Origin: Sporopachydermia quercuum | Lineage: Eukaryota > Ascomycota > Sporopachydermiomycetes > Sporopachydermiales > Sporopachydermiaceae | Assembly (NCBI GenBank): GCA_001599295.1 | Contig: BCGN01000002.1 | Span: 248,001 to 312,000 of the forward strand | DNA length: 64,000 nucleotides | Direction of reading: 5' to 3' | Part shown: piece after piece, positions 42,468 through 53,246 of the stretch | Layout: each line of letters starts with the position of its first letter | Numbering within the stretch: position 1 is the stretch's first letter | The notes under the pieces: model-generated | Databases searched by the model: none | The model's input: the letters and a program-made list of their open reading frames with translations, nothing else | Told to the model about the DNA's origin: nothing | Position numbers and translations under genes: made by a program

Positions 42468-44393
42468 ATGAACAGAATGACATATCCTTTGCAATATACT
42501 ATTGGCCAAAGGCTGGCAGCTTTTCTCCAGTCTACGGATGATTACTACAAATATAGATCTCATCTCAGCAACCAAATATCAGCAATGAGGAAAACGTTAA
42601 AACTCAAATATCGTGTGACTGAGAAAAATGGCTATAGAGGAACAGACAAACTATTTCAACTCACTGGCGAGTCATTAGCTGACGAGAATGGAGAAAAGAT
42701 AATTGAATTGTTTCTTGCGTTGGCTGAGAGAGATTGGATTCATTCATTAGAAGTGAAAACAGTGTTGGAAGTGAATCCTTCAAAGAAGAGAAGTAGATAC
42801 GCTTTATTGAAATTGAGTAGGGCTTCCATTTATGTGAATAAGCTGAACGAGGTGTTGAAAGGGTATTTTGAAAGTGAAGAAAATGCTACTGAAGTCCTGA
42901 CTATCAAGCGATTAGAAGCCTATGTTTATGGGTTCCTACTACAGGGTAATTTGGCATTAGGCAAGCAAGACTATGACCAATCTTTATCGTTATTTTCAAC
43001 TGCCCACGTGATTCTTCAAAGCCTATTGAAATCTTCTGGTGATAACGGAACTGGAAAACAATTATACCGAGATGTTCTTGATTCAGAAATCGAGCCTAAA
43101 CTCAAGTTTGTTGCTTTCCGAAGAGTAGGAACTAGAGGCCACGACTTGAAGTCGGTTAGCCATAGTAACTATATTAGCAACCATGACAGCATTGAGCTTT
43201 TAGGAACTATTGATAGATCTTTTGTGAAGGAAGCTGATGGAAAGTTCGGATACAATGCTAAAGCTGGCGGAGCTAGTTCCGGAGATGATTCACTTGACGT
43301 TGATATCGATATTGAGGTCGACTCTGAAGTTACGTGGAGAGGACATACTGCCTCCTTGGGAAACAGAGATGAAGTTGCTTACTACCTAGGCAGAATCAAG
43401 AAATTGCAAACCATTCTACATACAGAGCTTGAAAAGAAGGAACATCAAGAAATCACAAGACAACAAGAACAAGGCATCACTGAATTGTTTGATCCACTAC
43501 AACAAGAATGGCAAGAAGCTTTAGATATTCATAAGCAAGAAATGGCCCGTGCTGAACTGTTAGAAGAAGAAGACGAGAGCCAAAGTGATCAAATTTTGTT
43601 AACTATGATTAATTATAATATTCTGTTCCTAAGAATTTATAGAGATTTCATCTTAGCGAGCTATTTAGCAAAGGGTTCTGGTAACAGTACTGATCTGACC
43701 AGCACCAGTGATGTTGTTAAACTATACGATATGATATTACAATCGTTAACATCAATTGGAGAACTTCCAGGTGTTTACTCTGATGATGAACTATGGAAAT
43801 CCTTAGATGCCTGTATTAAATTTGTCACAGCTAAACGGTCATTAGTTCTTGCTTATGGATATAAATCCAGTGAGTTGAATAATAAATACAAGATTGCTCT
43901 AGCTATCACTGATAAGACGATCAAGGAATTACAAGGATTGCCTGCAGAAGGTATTACTGTTGAATTTCCTGTTGGCGATTATTTGACCAACAGTCGATTA
44001 CAACAATTGAATAAAGAAATCATTGTTGAATATAAACACTTGGTTGCTTTGGCTTACCACGAACAATATTTATATAAGCAAGAAGAAAATTTGACAAACC
44101 ACCCTACCCTTGCCTCTTCAATTATTGAAAATCCAAAGAAATATCCTAAGGGTACTGCTGAAGGAATTATTTATAGACTAGCAGCTAATGTTGATGGTGA
44201 ATCTAACAGTTTGACGATCAATCCAATAATGCCCAAGCCTGTTTTATTTGATATTGGTTTTAACTATACAGATATTGAAGGTAATGAAAGTACTACTACT
44301 GGTAATAGTGGTGAAGTAAGTAATAAGGCAATTGCTAGTGGCGATGGAGATGCTACTGATACAAAGAAGAAGGGTTTCTTTGGTATTTGGTAA
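42468..44393 (+). CDS. SRP68: Signal recognition particle subunit SRP68
   Basis: A 641-aa component of the SRP, which with SRP72 binds the S domain of the 7SL RNA and targets ribosomes to the ER. The frame is open 23 codons upstream but the first ATG is at 42468 (MNRMTYPLQY). The N-terminal RNA-binding region has the SRP68 layout: DDYYKYRSHLSNQISAMRKTLKLKYR, then the LxxAERDWIHSLE element and KRSRYALLKLSRASIYVNKL, followed by KRLEAYVYGFLLQGNLALGKQDYDQSL, a TPR-like helical repeat. A central acidic segment (DSLDVDIDIEVDSE) precedes further helices. The C-terminus ends in a Lys-rich motif before FFGIW, close to the SRP68-SRP72 contact region. No intron. Confidence 0.9.
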   Translation: MNRMTYPLQYTIGQRLAAFLQSTDDYYKYRSHLSNQISAMRKTLKLKYRVTEKNGYRGTDKLFQLTGESLADENGEKIIELFLALAERDWIHSLEVKTVLEVNPSKKRSRYALLKLSRASIYVNKLNEVLKGYFESEENATEVLTIKRLEAYVYGFLLQGNLALGKQDYDQSLSLFSTAHVILQSLLKSSGDNGTGKQLYRDVLDSEIEPKLKFVAFRRVGTRGHDLKSVSHSNYISNHDSIELLGTIDRSFVKEADGKFGYNAKAGGASSGDDSLDVDIDIEVDSEVTWRGHTASLGNRDEVAYYLGRIKKLQTILHTELEKKEHQEITRQQEQGITELFDPLQQEWQEALDIHKQEMARAELLEEEDESQSDQILLTMINYNILFLRIYRDFILASYLAKGSGNSTDLTSTSDVVKLYDMILQSLTSIGELPGVYSDDELWKSLDACIKFVTAKRSLVLAYGYKSSELNNKYKIALAITDKTIKELQGLPAEGITVEFPVGDYLTNSRLQQLNKEIIVEYKHLVALAYHEQYLYKQEENLTNHPTLASSIIENPKKYPKGTAEGIIYRLAANVDGESNSLTINPIMPKPVLFDIGFNYTDIEGNESTTTGNSGEVSNKAIASGDGDATDTKKKGFFGIW

Positions 44394-45443
44394 CGAAGGC
44401 AATATAGTAATTGTTTCTATGACTGTAAAGGTATAATGCATATATTTACGATGATTGGAGACGTTCTTTTTTATTCTTAGTTAACATGTGAATCATAATA
44501 TATACAACATTTTGTAATGCTAATGTCTTAAATGTGGTGATAGTAATTCATGTATATCAATAACGTTACTATCAACAATTAAGGTACAGCGAGGTCCTTT
44601 ATTTTGTGCCAAATTGAACATGTTTCTTACAATCAATGTAATAGCATCGGACTATAAGAGTCAAACAAATAGTTTTCGCCAACCTATGAACAATGATTCA
44701 TTATTCAATTTTTCACTATGATTAACATGCCTCCAACGGTATTAACATTTGGGATGAGATGCGATGCTCATATTTCTAAACCTCGGAAACAAGATTAGAC
44801 AGGAGCAAAATAGCGGAAATCATCCCGTTTCTATGTTCCCCCGATATTTTCATCATTTTAAACTTTATTTAGCATAACCTACCTGATGAGATATAGTTGC
44901 GTTGCCTTCGATGTTATCTTGAATTGATAATAGAAGGCAATCAATAAACTGTACATTCTCTTTATTCGTTGCTTTTAATATTAATGGTACTGGTTCATAG
45001 ATGATAAATGTTGTAGTATGTTGATGCGCAAAGGATTAATTGGTGGAGGTACAAAGTTCGTGAATAATCACTAGCTTCACTCAAGACGTTTGTGGACGAT
45101 TATTTTGTGAACGAAGATAAATTTTGTCAGTGATCATAGCACAAAAGAGTTTCGGGTAGAAGTACTAAACAACACAGAAATAATCAGAAATATATATGTG
45201 ATACGTGTTAATAGNAAGGCGAACTACTTGTGATTTATCTGTTTATCCACTTTCTTATCAGTCCGCTCTTTCGCTGTAATTTCACTATAAGAGCATTAGT
45301 ATACCTCAAGCTGAAGCTAAAGCTAAGCTATCAACTGCTTTGTTAACTACTAACGATTTACAACTTATCTGGAAGGCATATATGTTTAGTTTTGTATTGA
45401 CAGCATATCAGTTAGAAAGAGATACTATTAAGTAACTATTATA
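44394..45443. other. Intergenic region SRP68/RING-variant gene
   Basis: 1.05 kb, tandem orientation, with one N near 45215. An imperfect inverted repeat GATAGTAA/TTACTATC lies at 44539-44573 (19-nt loop) in the SRP68 3' flank. No gene or RNA was recognised. Confidence 0.55.
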
Positions 45444-47234
45444 ATGAGCAATCAAGAAGTATACAATTGTTGGATCTGTTTGGGCACTTCAGAAGAAGAC
45501 CCAAATGAAAACGACTGGATCAAACCTTGCAAATGTTCTCTGACAGCTCATAAAGCATGCCTTATGGAATGGGTGTCTGAAATTGAAGGTAATAGAATGA
45601 AGTCTGCAGGTGGGACAGTTGTGGTAAATCAAACGCAACCCCACCAAAGTCCAATCAGAGTCATGAGTGATATAAGCTGCCCACAATGTCAAGAACCTAT
45701 CTTCATCAAGTATAATCCCTGTTTATTAAACTCTTTACGCATGGCTGCTGAAAGAATATCGGTTTCTGGTCTCCAATTAGGTTGCATTTCTACTGTTGTC
45801 GGTGTGACTTCTGTTATAGTTTATAAGATTCTCTTTAGATCAGGTATCTACATTATGAGCGTTGTATGCCCTAGAAGCATGATGTTTAGAGCTTTGGATG
45901 TTAGAGAAACAAGTTTTATAAATCGTAACGGTCTAAGAGCACCTGAATCAGCTACCAGATATGCTATTACCAGCACCAAAGCATTTGCATTGGCTCCTTT
46001 GATCCCATTGTATATGTTGACATTGAGAAGCAGTAAGAATAACTGGAGAAAATGCTTGTTTTTATGGACAATTCCGTTTCGACTATTTGAATCTCCACAC
46101 GATTTTCTGAATTCCATAGTGAAGCCAGTTAATGGGAAAAGGGATTTGACCAGAATGTCTTTGTTGCTAATTCCTGTTATCCATGAGGTTTACAATAAGA
46201 TATATTACTCTTTTATCAACAGGAAGTACTTTGATTGGGCATCTGAAGCAGTCCCGCATTTGGTTGAGAAGCAAATGATTGATTTTGAGCGACAGCAGAG
46301 AACACCCGATCTTCCTGTGCAGGAAGTTCATGGATTAGCATTCGAACACGCTGGAAGAGCTCAAGCTGGTGCTGGTGCTGGTGCATTGGCAATAGAACCC
46401 GCTAACGGACGAATAAATCAACCATTACCAGATAATGCCACATTCAGAGAACGGTTTGTTCGATTTTTAGCTAGAGCTTTGACCGGAACATTTGATCAAA
46501 ATGTGATAAACAACAACGGAGACGACCAGCAAGAACAGCTCAATCCACAGCAACGTCAGGAGCAGCAAAGGCAACGTCAACAGAGGCTCCAGAGAGCTAA
46601 CACTGAGAATGGAAGTTATAAATACTTCACATCGCCACAACCACCAGACTTCTCTGTAGTGCTATTTAAAAAGAGCAAGCTATTGACATTAGCTACAACA
46701 TTCCTATGGCCTCATTTAGGAGCTCTGATAGGCACCAAAATTCTTGGAGAAATCGTTAGTTGGATAAGGAAAGGTAATCTAGAACGACCTACCAGTCAAA
46801 CAGGGCTTGTGAGCTGGGCCATTCTTACATTAGATAAAATCATGGAAGGATCATGTGGATTACTTGAATCTGTTTTACCTCATGGTTTAGGTGATAGATT
46901 TGGTGTTTATGCTGCTATGGTTGGTAAGAAATTGGGTATAAACAAGAGCAAAATTGCTGAATCAAATCCAAGCTCAGACAATGAATTGTTCCTACGGAAT
47001 ATGGTTGGATGCTTATTGGCTGTAGTTGTTAAAGATATTTTCAATCTTTTGACAGCATATCTGAAAGTAAGACAGATTAGAAAACGAAGAGTTTTGGCCT
47101 ATGGAACAAAAGAATGGGAAATAGTGAATAAGAAGTTTAGAGAACAGAAGAAAGGTACAGTCACTGAAGATGAACCGCAGGAACAAGGAGGTATTGCCGC
47201 AGGGATTGATTTGGATATACGGTTGAATTTGTAG
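45444..47234 (+). CDS. RING-variant (RING-CH) membrane E3 ubiquitin ligase, MARCH5-like
   Basis: 596 aa. The N-terminal C4HC3 RING-variant domain uses Cys9, Cys12, Cys29, Cys31, His36, Cys39, Cys79 and Cys82, with the family CWICLG start and PCKCSLTAHKACLMEW core. A 39-residue insert separates the last two ligand pairs. At least two hydrophobic segments follow (about 105-130 and 175-195) and another pair lies near the C-terminus. The middle contains an Ala/Gly repeat (AGAGAGAL) and a Gln/Arg-rich coiled stretch (about 360-395). The layout matches a family common in filamentous fungi and related to animal MARCH5, a mitochondrial and ER outer-membrane ligase; location here is inferred. Saccharomyces has only the unrelated-length Ssm4/Doa10 of this RING type. 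Start ATG 45444, no intron. Confidence 0.82.
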   Translation: MSNQEVYNCWICLGTSEEDPNENDWIKPCKCSLTAHKACLMEWVSEIEGNRMKSAGGTVVVNQTQPHQSPIRVMSDISCPQCQEPIFIKYNPCLLNSLRMAAERISVSGLQLGCISTVVGVTSVIVYKILFRSGIYIMSVVCPRSMMFRALDVRETSFINRNGLRAPESATRYAITSTKAFALAPLIPLYMLTLRSSKNNWRKCLFLWTIPFRLFESPHDFLNSIVKPVNGKRDLTRMSLLLIPVIHEVYNKIYYSFINRKYFDWASEAVPHLVEKQMIDFERQQRTPDLPVQEVHGLAFEHAGRAQAGAGAGALAIEPANGRINQPLPDNATFRERFVRFLARALTGTFDQNVINNNGDDQQEQLNPQQRQEQQRQRQQRLQRANTENGSYKYFTSPQPPDFSVVLFKKSKLLTLATTFLWPHLGALIGTKILGEIVSWIRKGNLERPTSQTGLVSWAILTLDKIMEGSCGLLESVLPHGLGDRFGVYAAMVGKKLGINKSKIAESNPSSDNELFLRNMVGCLLAVVVKDIFNLLTAYLKVRQIRKRRVLAYGTKEWEIVNKKFREQKKGTVTEDEPQEQGGIAAGIDLDIRLNL

Positions 47235-47690
47235 TCGAGCAAGATGGAAATACTAGTTATTACTTTACCACCTTTTACATTTGTTTATTATGTACCTTTC
47301 TCTTTGATCATTAGAAGGAAGTTTGACACCAGTAGTAATATGAGATGAGATTAATGATTACGCCATTTTAAAACATATCTTTTGTCACGTGATATCACTT
47401 TTTGAAATTTCCAGGTGACGTAATCGTTAATTTGTTCTCTCTCAACTTTATTTGGCACAAATGAATAAATGTGCATCACATTTGACGCCCTATTAGTTAA
47501 ACTGGCGTGCGCAGTTATACCATAACTCACTCATCCATTCATGCCAATTAAATAGGAACAAGCTTTAAGACTATTATCACGAAAATCTGGGGTAAATGTA
47601 TGGAAAGATACAACTACTAATTTATGTACCACAACTTTTCTATCTGGGTGCATTGTTGTACATTCCTATTTAATCAAAAAGAAAAAAAAA
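47235..47690. promoter_or_regulatory. Promoter region of the zinc-finger gene
   Basis: 456 bp, tandem orientation. It contains E-box TCACGTGA (47385-47392) and a CRE-like TGACGTAAT near 47415, close together and about 280-310 nt before the start codon. An A-rich tract immediately precedes the ATG. Confidence 0.5.
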
Positions 47691-49604
47691 ATGAACAAAT
47701 CAGCAGATGAATCATCACAGCATGAACATACTTTGCAGTCACAGGGGAAATCATTCACTAATGACAATATAGACGAGGAACTTCATAATTCTGAAGCAGC
47801 TAATGCTCGATCTGCAGCAGATAATTTCCATCAGTTCTTTCCAGATGGCGTGAATATCAATCTAGACGGCATAGACACCAATGATGAACTAGCCACTGAG
47901 TTCAATGCACAGCAATTAGCATCAGCGGCAGCGGCAGTTGCTGCTGCTGCTGCTGCTGCTTCTCAACATCAACCGCATATCGATGAGAAATCTACTGATA
48001 AGCCTGACATAAGCAACCCTCATACTAGTACTACAGGTAGTATGAATACTGATCTGTCAGCACAAGAAATTGATCTTAAAAAGTTATGTACTTTCTGCGG
48101 GAGAACATTTTCACACCCAGGATCTTTAGGAAGACATTTGGACTTGAAACGGGGCACAAGACTTCATCCTGCTGATCAAATTGACATTATACGAGCTAAT
48201 GTTAAACGGAGAGGTGACCAAGGGGAAATTAAAGCTAGAAGAGCTAAAAGATCCAAGGAGTATTACCAACGTGAATATGTAAAAGAAAGAAACCGGATGA
48301 GAAGAAGAGTGAAGTATTCTATGTCAAAAGTGCAAGAATGGGCCAGAAACAAGTTTCTAGAAGAGCTGGGAACTCCTTCATTACCCCCACATCCTTCGTT
48401 TGCATACTTGGTGCTATATTTTCTTCCGCCGCAGCAATGGCCCCATGATGCTCCTACATCGGAGACGTACTACCAGCTGCTGAGGTTTCTCGAAAATGGG
48501 AAACACAATGAGGGCAATGAAAGGGGGGCAAGAGGGGACCTTGGAGCCGATAATGAAGGAAATAATGGAAGTAACAATAAGAATGGTAACGAGGATGAAG
48601 TTCTGGTCGGAAATGATACTTCTCGTTCATCTCAGAACCGAAGTAATTCTACTCCTGATTCTAATTCTACTATCACGACTTTGAGTAAACCAAACAATAT
48701 AGCATCTCGAATTATTAACTTAAAACATCAGCAGTATTCTGAATATATGCTTAAACTTGAAGTAGCATATGAAAACTGGATATCACTTGAGCAGCCAATG
48801 AAAACTGACATTTGGTTGAGGGAACAACGTAGAGCAGCAGAGGAAGCTTTAGGGAAGCTTTCGCTTTTTGAGCTGGGTAATAGAAACGAATGGATGAAAT
48901 GTCAAGAGGACTTGGTAAGTCGCTGTGGCCAAAACAGTGATAATGTTGATGATAATATCAATGGTAACAGTAATGACAATGACGCTGAAGGTGAAGTTAG
49001 TGATAAGAATAATAACGATAGTAGTAGTATTGATTTAGGTAGTGAGCATCGACATGGTCATACTAATACTCATACTAATTGTCACAATAATAGACAGAAT
49101 GATGATAATGACTATGTACCTTCAGATGGAAACGGAAATGAATCTCATCATTCAGTTAGACATAATGAAATAGAAAGTAGTGCTAATGATACTATCAGTA
49201 TACAGAACCATTTGCTACGGTATGCTGGTTATGTTGCAAGAGAGGAGCCTGATAGTTATTCAAATGTGAGCACAAATGCTGAATCTGAAGAGGCTATGAA
49301 ACATAATGCTGATGATGAACATAATGATAATTGTAATATTAATGGCAGTGCTATAGTTAATTCAAATAGTAATGATGGTAATGGAAATGTCGCTGCAAAT
49401 GTTACCACAAATGTTGCTACAAATCATCATGGTATGATTAGTGTCATTGCCGATGCGAGTATCAATATGGATGTTGATGAGGTTACTACAGATAATGCAA
49501 GAATTGATACTACTGGTTTAGCCGTTATGACAGACAGTACTACTGCTGATGTGCCCGGATCAAAGAGTATAAATATGAATGATTTAGATCCAGATATTAG
49601 GTGA
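47691..49604 (+). CDS. C2H2-like zinc-finger protein, probable transcription factor
   Basis: 637 aa. A single finger at 133-159 reads CTFC, then x12 to His149, then nine residues to the next His159 (CGRTFSHPGSLGRHLDLKRG), a wider His-His gap than the classical 3-5. A strongly basic region follows (about 168-220: KRRGDQGEIKARRAKRSK, RNRMRRRVKYS), which may bind DNA or serve as NLS. An alanine run of about 15 residues lies at 79-90. The C-terminal half is Asn/Asp/Ser-rich and of low complexity, with His-rich patches near 455-465. Related single-finger proteins with GSLGRHLD occur in filamentous ascomycetes. Function in transcription is inferred from the finger and composition. Start ATG 47691 after an A tract; no intron. 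Confidence 0.75.
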   Translation: MNKSADESSQHEHTLQSQGKSFTNDNIDEELHNSEAANARSAADNFHQFFPDGVNINLDGIDTNDELATEFNAQQLASAAAAVAAAAAAASQHQPHIDEKSTDKPDISNPHTSTTGSMNTDLSAQEIDLKKLCTFCGRTFSHPGSLGRHLDLKRGTRLHPADQIDIIRANVKRRGDQGEIKARRAKRSKEYYQREYVKERNRMRRRVKYSMSKVQEWARNKFLEELGTPSLPPHPSFAYLVLYFLPPQQWPHDAPTSETYYQLLRFLENGKHNEGNERGARGDLGADNEGNNGSNNKNGNEDEVLVGNDTSRSSQNRSNSTPDSNSTITTLSKPNNIASRIINLKHQQYSEYMLKLEVAYENWISLEQPMKTDIWLREQRRAAEEALGKLSLFELGNRNEWMKCQEDLVSRCGQNSDNVDDNINGNSNDNDAEGEVSDKNNNDSSSIDLGSEHRHGHTNTHTNCHNNRQNDDNDYVPSDGNGNESHHSVRHNEIESSANDTISIQNHLLRYAGYVAREEPDSYSNVSTNAESEEAMKHNADDEHNDNCNINGSAIVNSNSNDGNGNVAANVTTNVATNHHGMISVIADASINMDVDEVTTDNARIDTTGLAVMTDSTTADVPGSKSINMNDLDPDIR

Positions 49605-50894
49605 TGCATAAAATGCTATTCATTCTAGCATTCATTTACCAAACAGGAAAACAGGAAGTTCCAGAAATCATACTGAAATAGGTACATAGTTTCCATGCTA
49701 ATGGTATCATTTTCTTATATTACATTGGAGCTCAACACGTATCTTGCGGGTACCAATAAGATGACAGTGAAACATTAATTATTGCAGAAGAAATTCAAAT
49801 AGTCACCAAATTATTTCCACATTCTTCTTGAGAAGAATAGCCGAATATAAGCTTCTGAGACTTCCTAATTCATAGGCTTCAATAAGAAAAGAAGGTTGGT
49901 TAAAGTATTGATCTGAGTACGATAGCACACATAGCCTATATAATATTTAATATATAGATATATTCAATTAACAACAAGAACCACAATTAACTTTGCCTGT
50001 TTATCCTTCTATTCCTTCAACCTTCTCTTATCAATTCTGATTACATATCCTTTATCTTGTGTCAATCCATTATCATCTCATCGTATACATATTTCGTAAA
50101 TAATGCCCGGTTGACTCACAGTTCCGGTCCGTTTCATGCATAATTACTCTCATCTTGTCTCCCTTATTTCCTAACTAGGGTCACTCCGCTCTCCGTTTTC
50201 CGCTTATAAACATCTCTCATTTCATTGGTTGATTTTAAACTCAAAATCTACCGGCCCGTTACCGGTCTTCACTAAACCTCATTTGCCATACTAACCACAA
50301 ACTTTAATGCCAAATCAGTCACCCTTTAATATTGACATGTACATACTAAAACCTCTTAAAGTTTGTTTTTTCTCCATCATACAAAAAAATTTCATTGTTT
50401 ATCCACCGGCGGCGCTTCCCTCTGCACTTTTTTCCTTTATTATTGAAATTTGCCTGATAACGGAATGAATCATTAAACGTCCCCGAATATTTAATAGGAT
50501 GACTGAATGGTTTGTTGGTTTAAAAATTGTATTAATAAAAGGAATTTTGCTGATCTTTGTTTTAGGTTTTCTTCCATTGTTGATAAGAATCAAATAATAG
50601 AACTAAATCATTGGTCAATTGATTGACAAGATTAAGCACTGACTGCATATATTGATATTGATTGTTTTCATTACAAGCTCAATAGTACTCAACTTGCTAA
50701 TAGTTGCTGAAAACAGTCGTTATAGTTACTGCTATCTACAGCATTGACATATCCATCAGATTTTTTTACCATAAGAACTGTTTTTACGAATTGCCAGTGT
50801 CCTATCATACATATACCTAGGTGAAAGCTCATCACATCAACTTTTACATACCGCAATATCATTTACTATTCACAGATTTTTCTCACAACTCATC
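49605..50894. promoter_or_regulatory. LEU1 promoter region
   Basis: 1.29 kb, tandem orientation. It holds a Gcn4/AP-1 site TGACTCA (50112-50118) flanked by CCGG words, and CCGG pairs at 50251-50269 that do not have the exact CCGGNNCCGG spacing of Leu3. No gene or RNA was recognised. Confidence 0.55.
50112..50118. promoter_or_regulatory. Gcn4-type site TGACTCA
   Basis: An exact match to the general amino-acid control element, 777 nt upstream of LEU1, a known target class of Gcn4. The distance is large for a yeast promoter, so the transcription start would help judge it. Confidence 0.5.
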
Positions 50895-53246
50895 ATGCCT
50901 TCAGCTGAAACAAATTCTGGTCCTATGACCTTATACGACAAAGTATTCAGAGATCATATTGTTCATCAAGACGATAGCGGCTCCTATCTAATATTCATTG
51001 ATCGTCATTTAGTCCATGAGGTCACGTCTCCACAGGCCTTTGAAGGTCTGAAAAATGCAGGAAGACCAGTTAGAAGGGTTGACTGCACTTTAGCCACAGT
51101 GGATCATAATGTGCCGACAACTAGTCGGAAAAACTTCAAAAATGTTTCCACTTTCATCAAGGAAGATGATTCTCGTCAACAAGTGGAAACTCTAGAACAA
51201 AATGTTGTTGATTTCGGGGTTAGATATTTCGGCTTAACCGATGATCGTCAAGGTATTGTTCATGTGGTTGGTCCCGAGCAAGGTTTCACTCTTCCGGGAA
51301 CTACCGTTGTTTGCGGTGATTCTCATACTTCTACGCACGGAGCTTTCGGATCCTTGGCTTTCGGTATCGGAACATCCGAGGTCGAACATGTGCTTGCTAC
51401 TCAAACTTTGATCCAAGCAAAATCCAAAAATATGCGCATCAAAGTCGACGGTAAATTGCAACCTGGTATCACTTCTAAGGATCTAATTCTACATATTATC
51501 GGTGTCATTGGCACTGCGGGTGGTACTGGATGTGTCATTGAGTTCTGCGGTGAGGCCATTAGAGAGCTATCTATGGAAGCCCGAATGTCAATGTGTAATA
51601 TGGCAATTGAAGCTGGTGCTCGTGCTGGTATGATTGCTCCTGATGAAATCACTTTCAAGTATATAAAAGGTAGACCTTTGGCTCCTTCTGGTAGCGAATG
51701 GGAAAAAGCAGTTGCCTATTGGAAAACTCTCCAAACTGACCCAGGTGCCCATTTTGATTATGATATTCTAATTAAAGGCGAGGACGTTCTACCAACTGTC
51801 ACTTGGGGTACTTCTCCCCAAGATGCTCTACCCATCAATGCTACAGTTCCTGATCCCAATAACTTCACTGATGCTATCAAGAAGTCTGGTGTCATTAGAG
51901 CCTTAGAATATATGGGCCTTGAAGCTAACATGAAGCTTACTGATATCAAAATTGACAAAGTATTCATTGGCTCGTGTACCAATTCTCGAATTGAAGATTT
52001 ACGTATGGCTGCAGCTCTCGTTAAAGGCAAGCATAAAGCAGACAACATTATCAACGCAATGATTGTCCCAGGATCTGGTTTGGTGAAAGAACAAGCAGAA
52101 AAAGAAGGGTTGGACAAAATATTCATTGAAGCGGGGTTTGAATGGCGTGAAGCTGGTTGCTCTATGTGTCTAGGTATGAATCCAGACATTCTGTCTCCTA
52201 GAGAGAGATGTGCTTCTACTTCTAATAGAAACTTTGAAGGTCGTCAAGGAGCTTTGGGTAGAACCCATTTGATGTCACCGATCATGGCTGCCGCTGCAGG
52301 AATCGCTGGGCATTTAGTTGATGCTAGAGATTACCTGCCCACGCAGGTTTCATCACCAAAGATTGAGATCTCGCAGGAACTGCAAGAGGCTGTGCTAGAA
52401 CACGAAAAACAGTCTTTGGCCGGTCCTACAACTGCAGGGGAATCGCCTGATGAACTGAAGGACGATACAATCAACGATATCCCTGCTTCAGAGCATGGGT
52501 TACATGAAACTCCATCAAGTAAAAAGACCCCTTCGGTTGTTGGTGGTATTCCCAAGTTCACTGTGGAGACAGGAATTGCTGCTCCTCTTGATAAGGCTAA
52601 CGTGGACACCGATGCAATCATTCCTAAGCAATTTTTGAAAACTATTAAGAAAACTGGGCTTAAAGATGGTCTGTTCTATGAATTACGATTCAAAAAGAAC
52701 GTTGAAAACATTGACCAGGAGACTGATTTTGTTTTAAACGTCGAACCATACAGAAACGCTAAAATTCTCGTTGTTACGGGACCAAATTTCGGCTGTGGAT
52801 CATCACGTGAGCACGCTCCATGGGCATTAGCTGATTTCGGCATAAGATCGATAATTGCTCCTTCTTTCGGTGATATTTTCTACAATAATTCATTTAAGAA
52901 CGGCTTGTTGCCAATTCGGGTAGATGCCGAGACGATTATTTCTGTTTTGGCACCTGTTGCCAGATCGGGCAAACTATTGACTATTGATCTGCCAAATCAA
53001 GTAATCAAAGGACCCGATGGGGAAATCCTGGTTGACCACTTCGACGTTGAAGATTACCGAAAACACTGTTTGATTGAAGGTTTAGATGATATTGGAATCA
53101 CTCTCCAAAAGGAAGAGTATATTCAAGCATATGAAGCAATGAGAAGAGATAGGTTCTCTTTCTTGGAAGGTGGATCTGATAAGTTGATTATCCCTGTCAG
53201 AGGCACCAAGAAGAGTGTTTATGGCGTTAAAGCGCAAGAATGGTAG
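50895..53246 (+). CDS. LEU1: 3-isopropylmalate dehydratase
   Basis: A 783-aa cytosolic aconitase-family enzyme, second step of leucine synthesis, isomerising 2-isopropylmalate to 3-isopropylmalate. Fungal fused form: the LeuC-like part carries the [4Fe-4S] ligands Cys361 ([12 protein letters not shown]), Cys422 and Cys425 ([10 protein letters not shown]), with [15 protein letters not shown] and [22 protein letters not shown] linker of about 70 residues joins it to the LeuD-like swivel domain with [13 protein letters not shown] and [17 protein letters not shown] (near 630). Length and order match yeast Leu1 (779 aa). Start ATG 50895 (MPSAETNS) has no mitochondrial presequence, consistent with a cytosolic enzyme. 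Single exon. A Gcn4-type site lies upstream. Confidence 0.97.
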   Translation: MPSAETNSGPMTLYDKVFRDHIVHQDDSGSYLIFIDRHLVHEVTSPQAFEGLKNAGRPVRRVDCTLATVDHNVPTTSRKNFKNVSTFIKEDDSRQQVETLEQNVVDFGVRYFGLTDDRQGIVHVVGPEQGFTLPGTTVVCGDSHTSTHGAFGSLAFGIGTSEVEHVLATQTLIQAKSKNMRIKVDGKLQPGITSKDLILHIIGVIGTAGGTGCVIEFCGEAIRELSMEARMSMCNMAIEAGARAGMIAPDEITFKYIKGRPLAPSGSEWEKAVAYWKTLQTDPGAHFDYDILIKGEDVLPTVTWGTSPQDALPINATVPDPNNFTDAIKKSGVIRALEYMGLEANMKLTDIKIDKVFIGSCTNSRIEDLRMAAALVKGKHKADNIINAMIVPGSGLVKEQAEKEGLDKIFIEAGFEWREAGCSMCLGMNPDILSPRERCASTSNRNFEGRQGALGRTHLMSPIMAAAAGIAGHLVDARDYLPTQVSSPKIEISQELQEAVLEHEKQSLAGPTTAGESPDELKDDTINDIPASEHGLHETPSSKKTPSVVGGIPKFTVETGIAAPLDKANVDTDAIIPKQFLKTIKKTGLKDGLFYELRFKKNVENIDQETDFVLNVEPYRNAKILVVTGPNFGCGSSREHAPWALADFGIRSIIAPSFGDIFYNNSFKNGLLPIRVDAETIISVLAPVARSGKLLTIDLPNQVIKGPDGEILVDHFDVEDYRKHCLIEGLDDIGITLQKEEYIQAYEAMRRDRFSFLEGGSDKLIIPVRGTKKSVYGVKAQEW

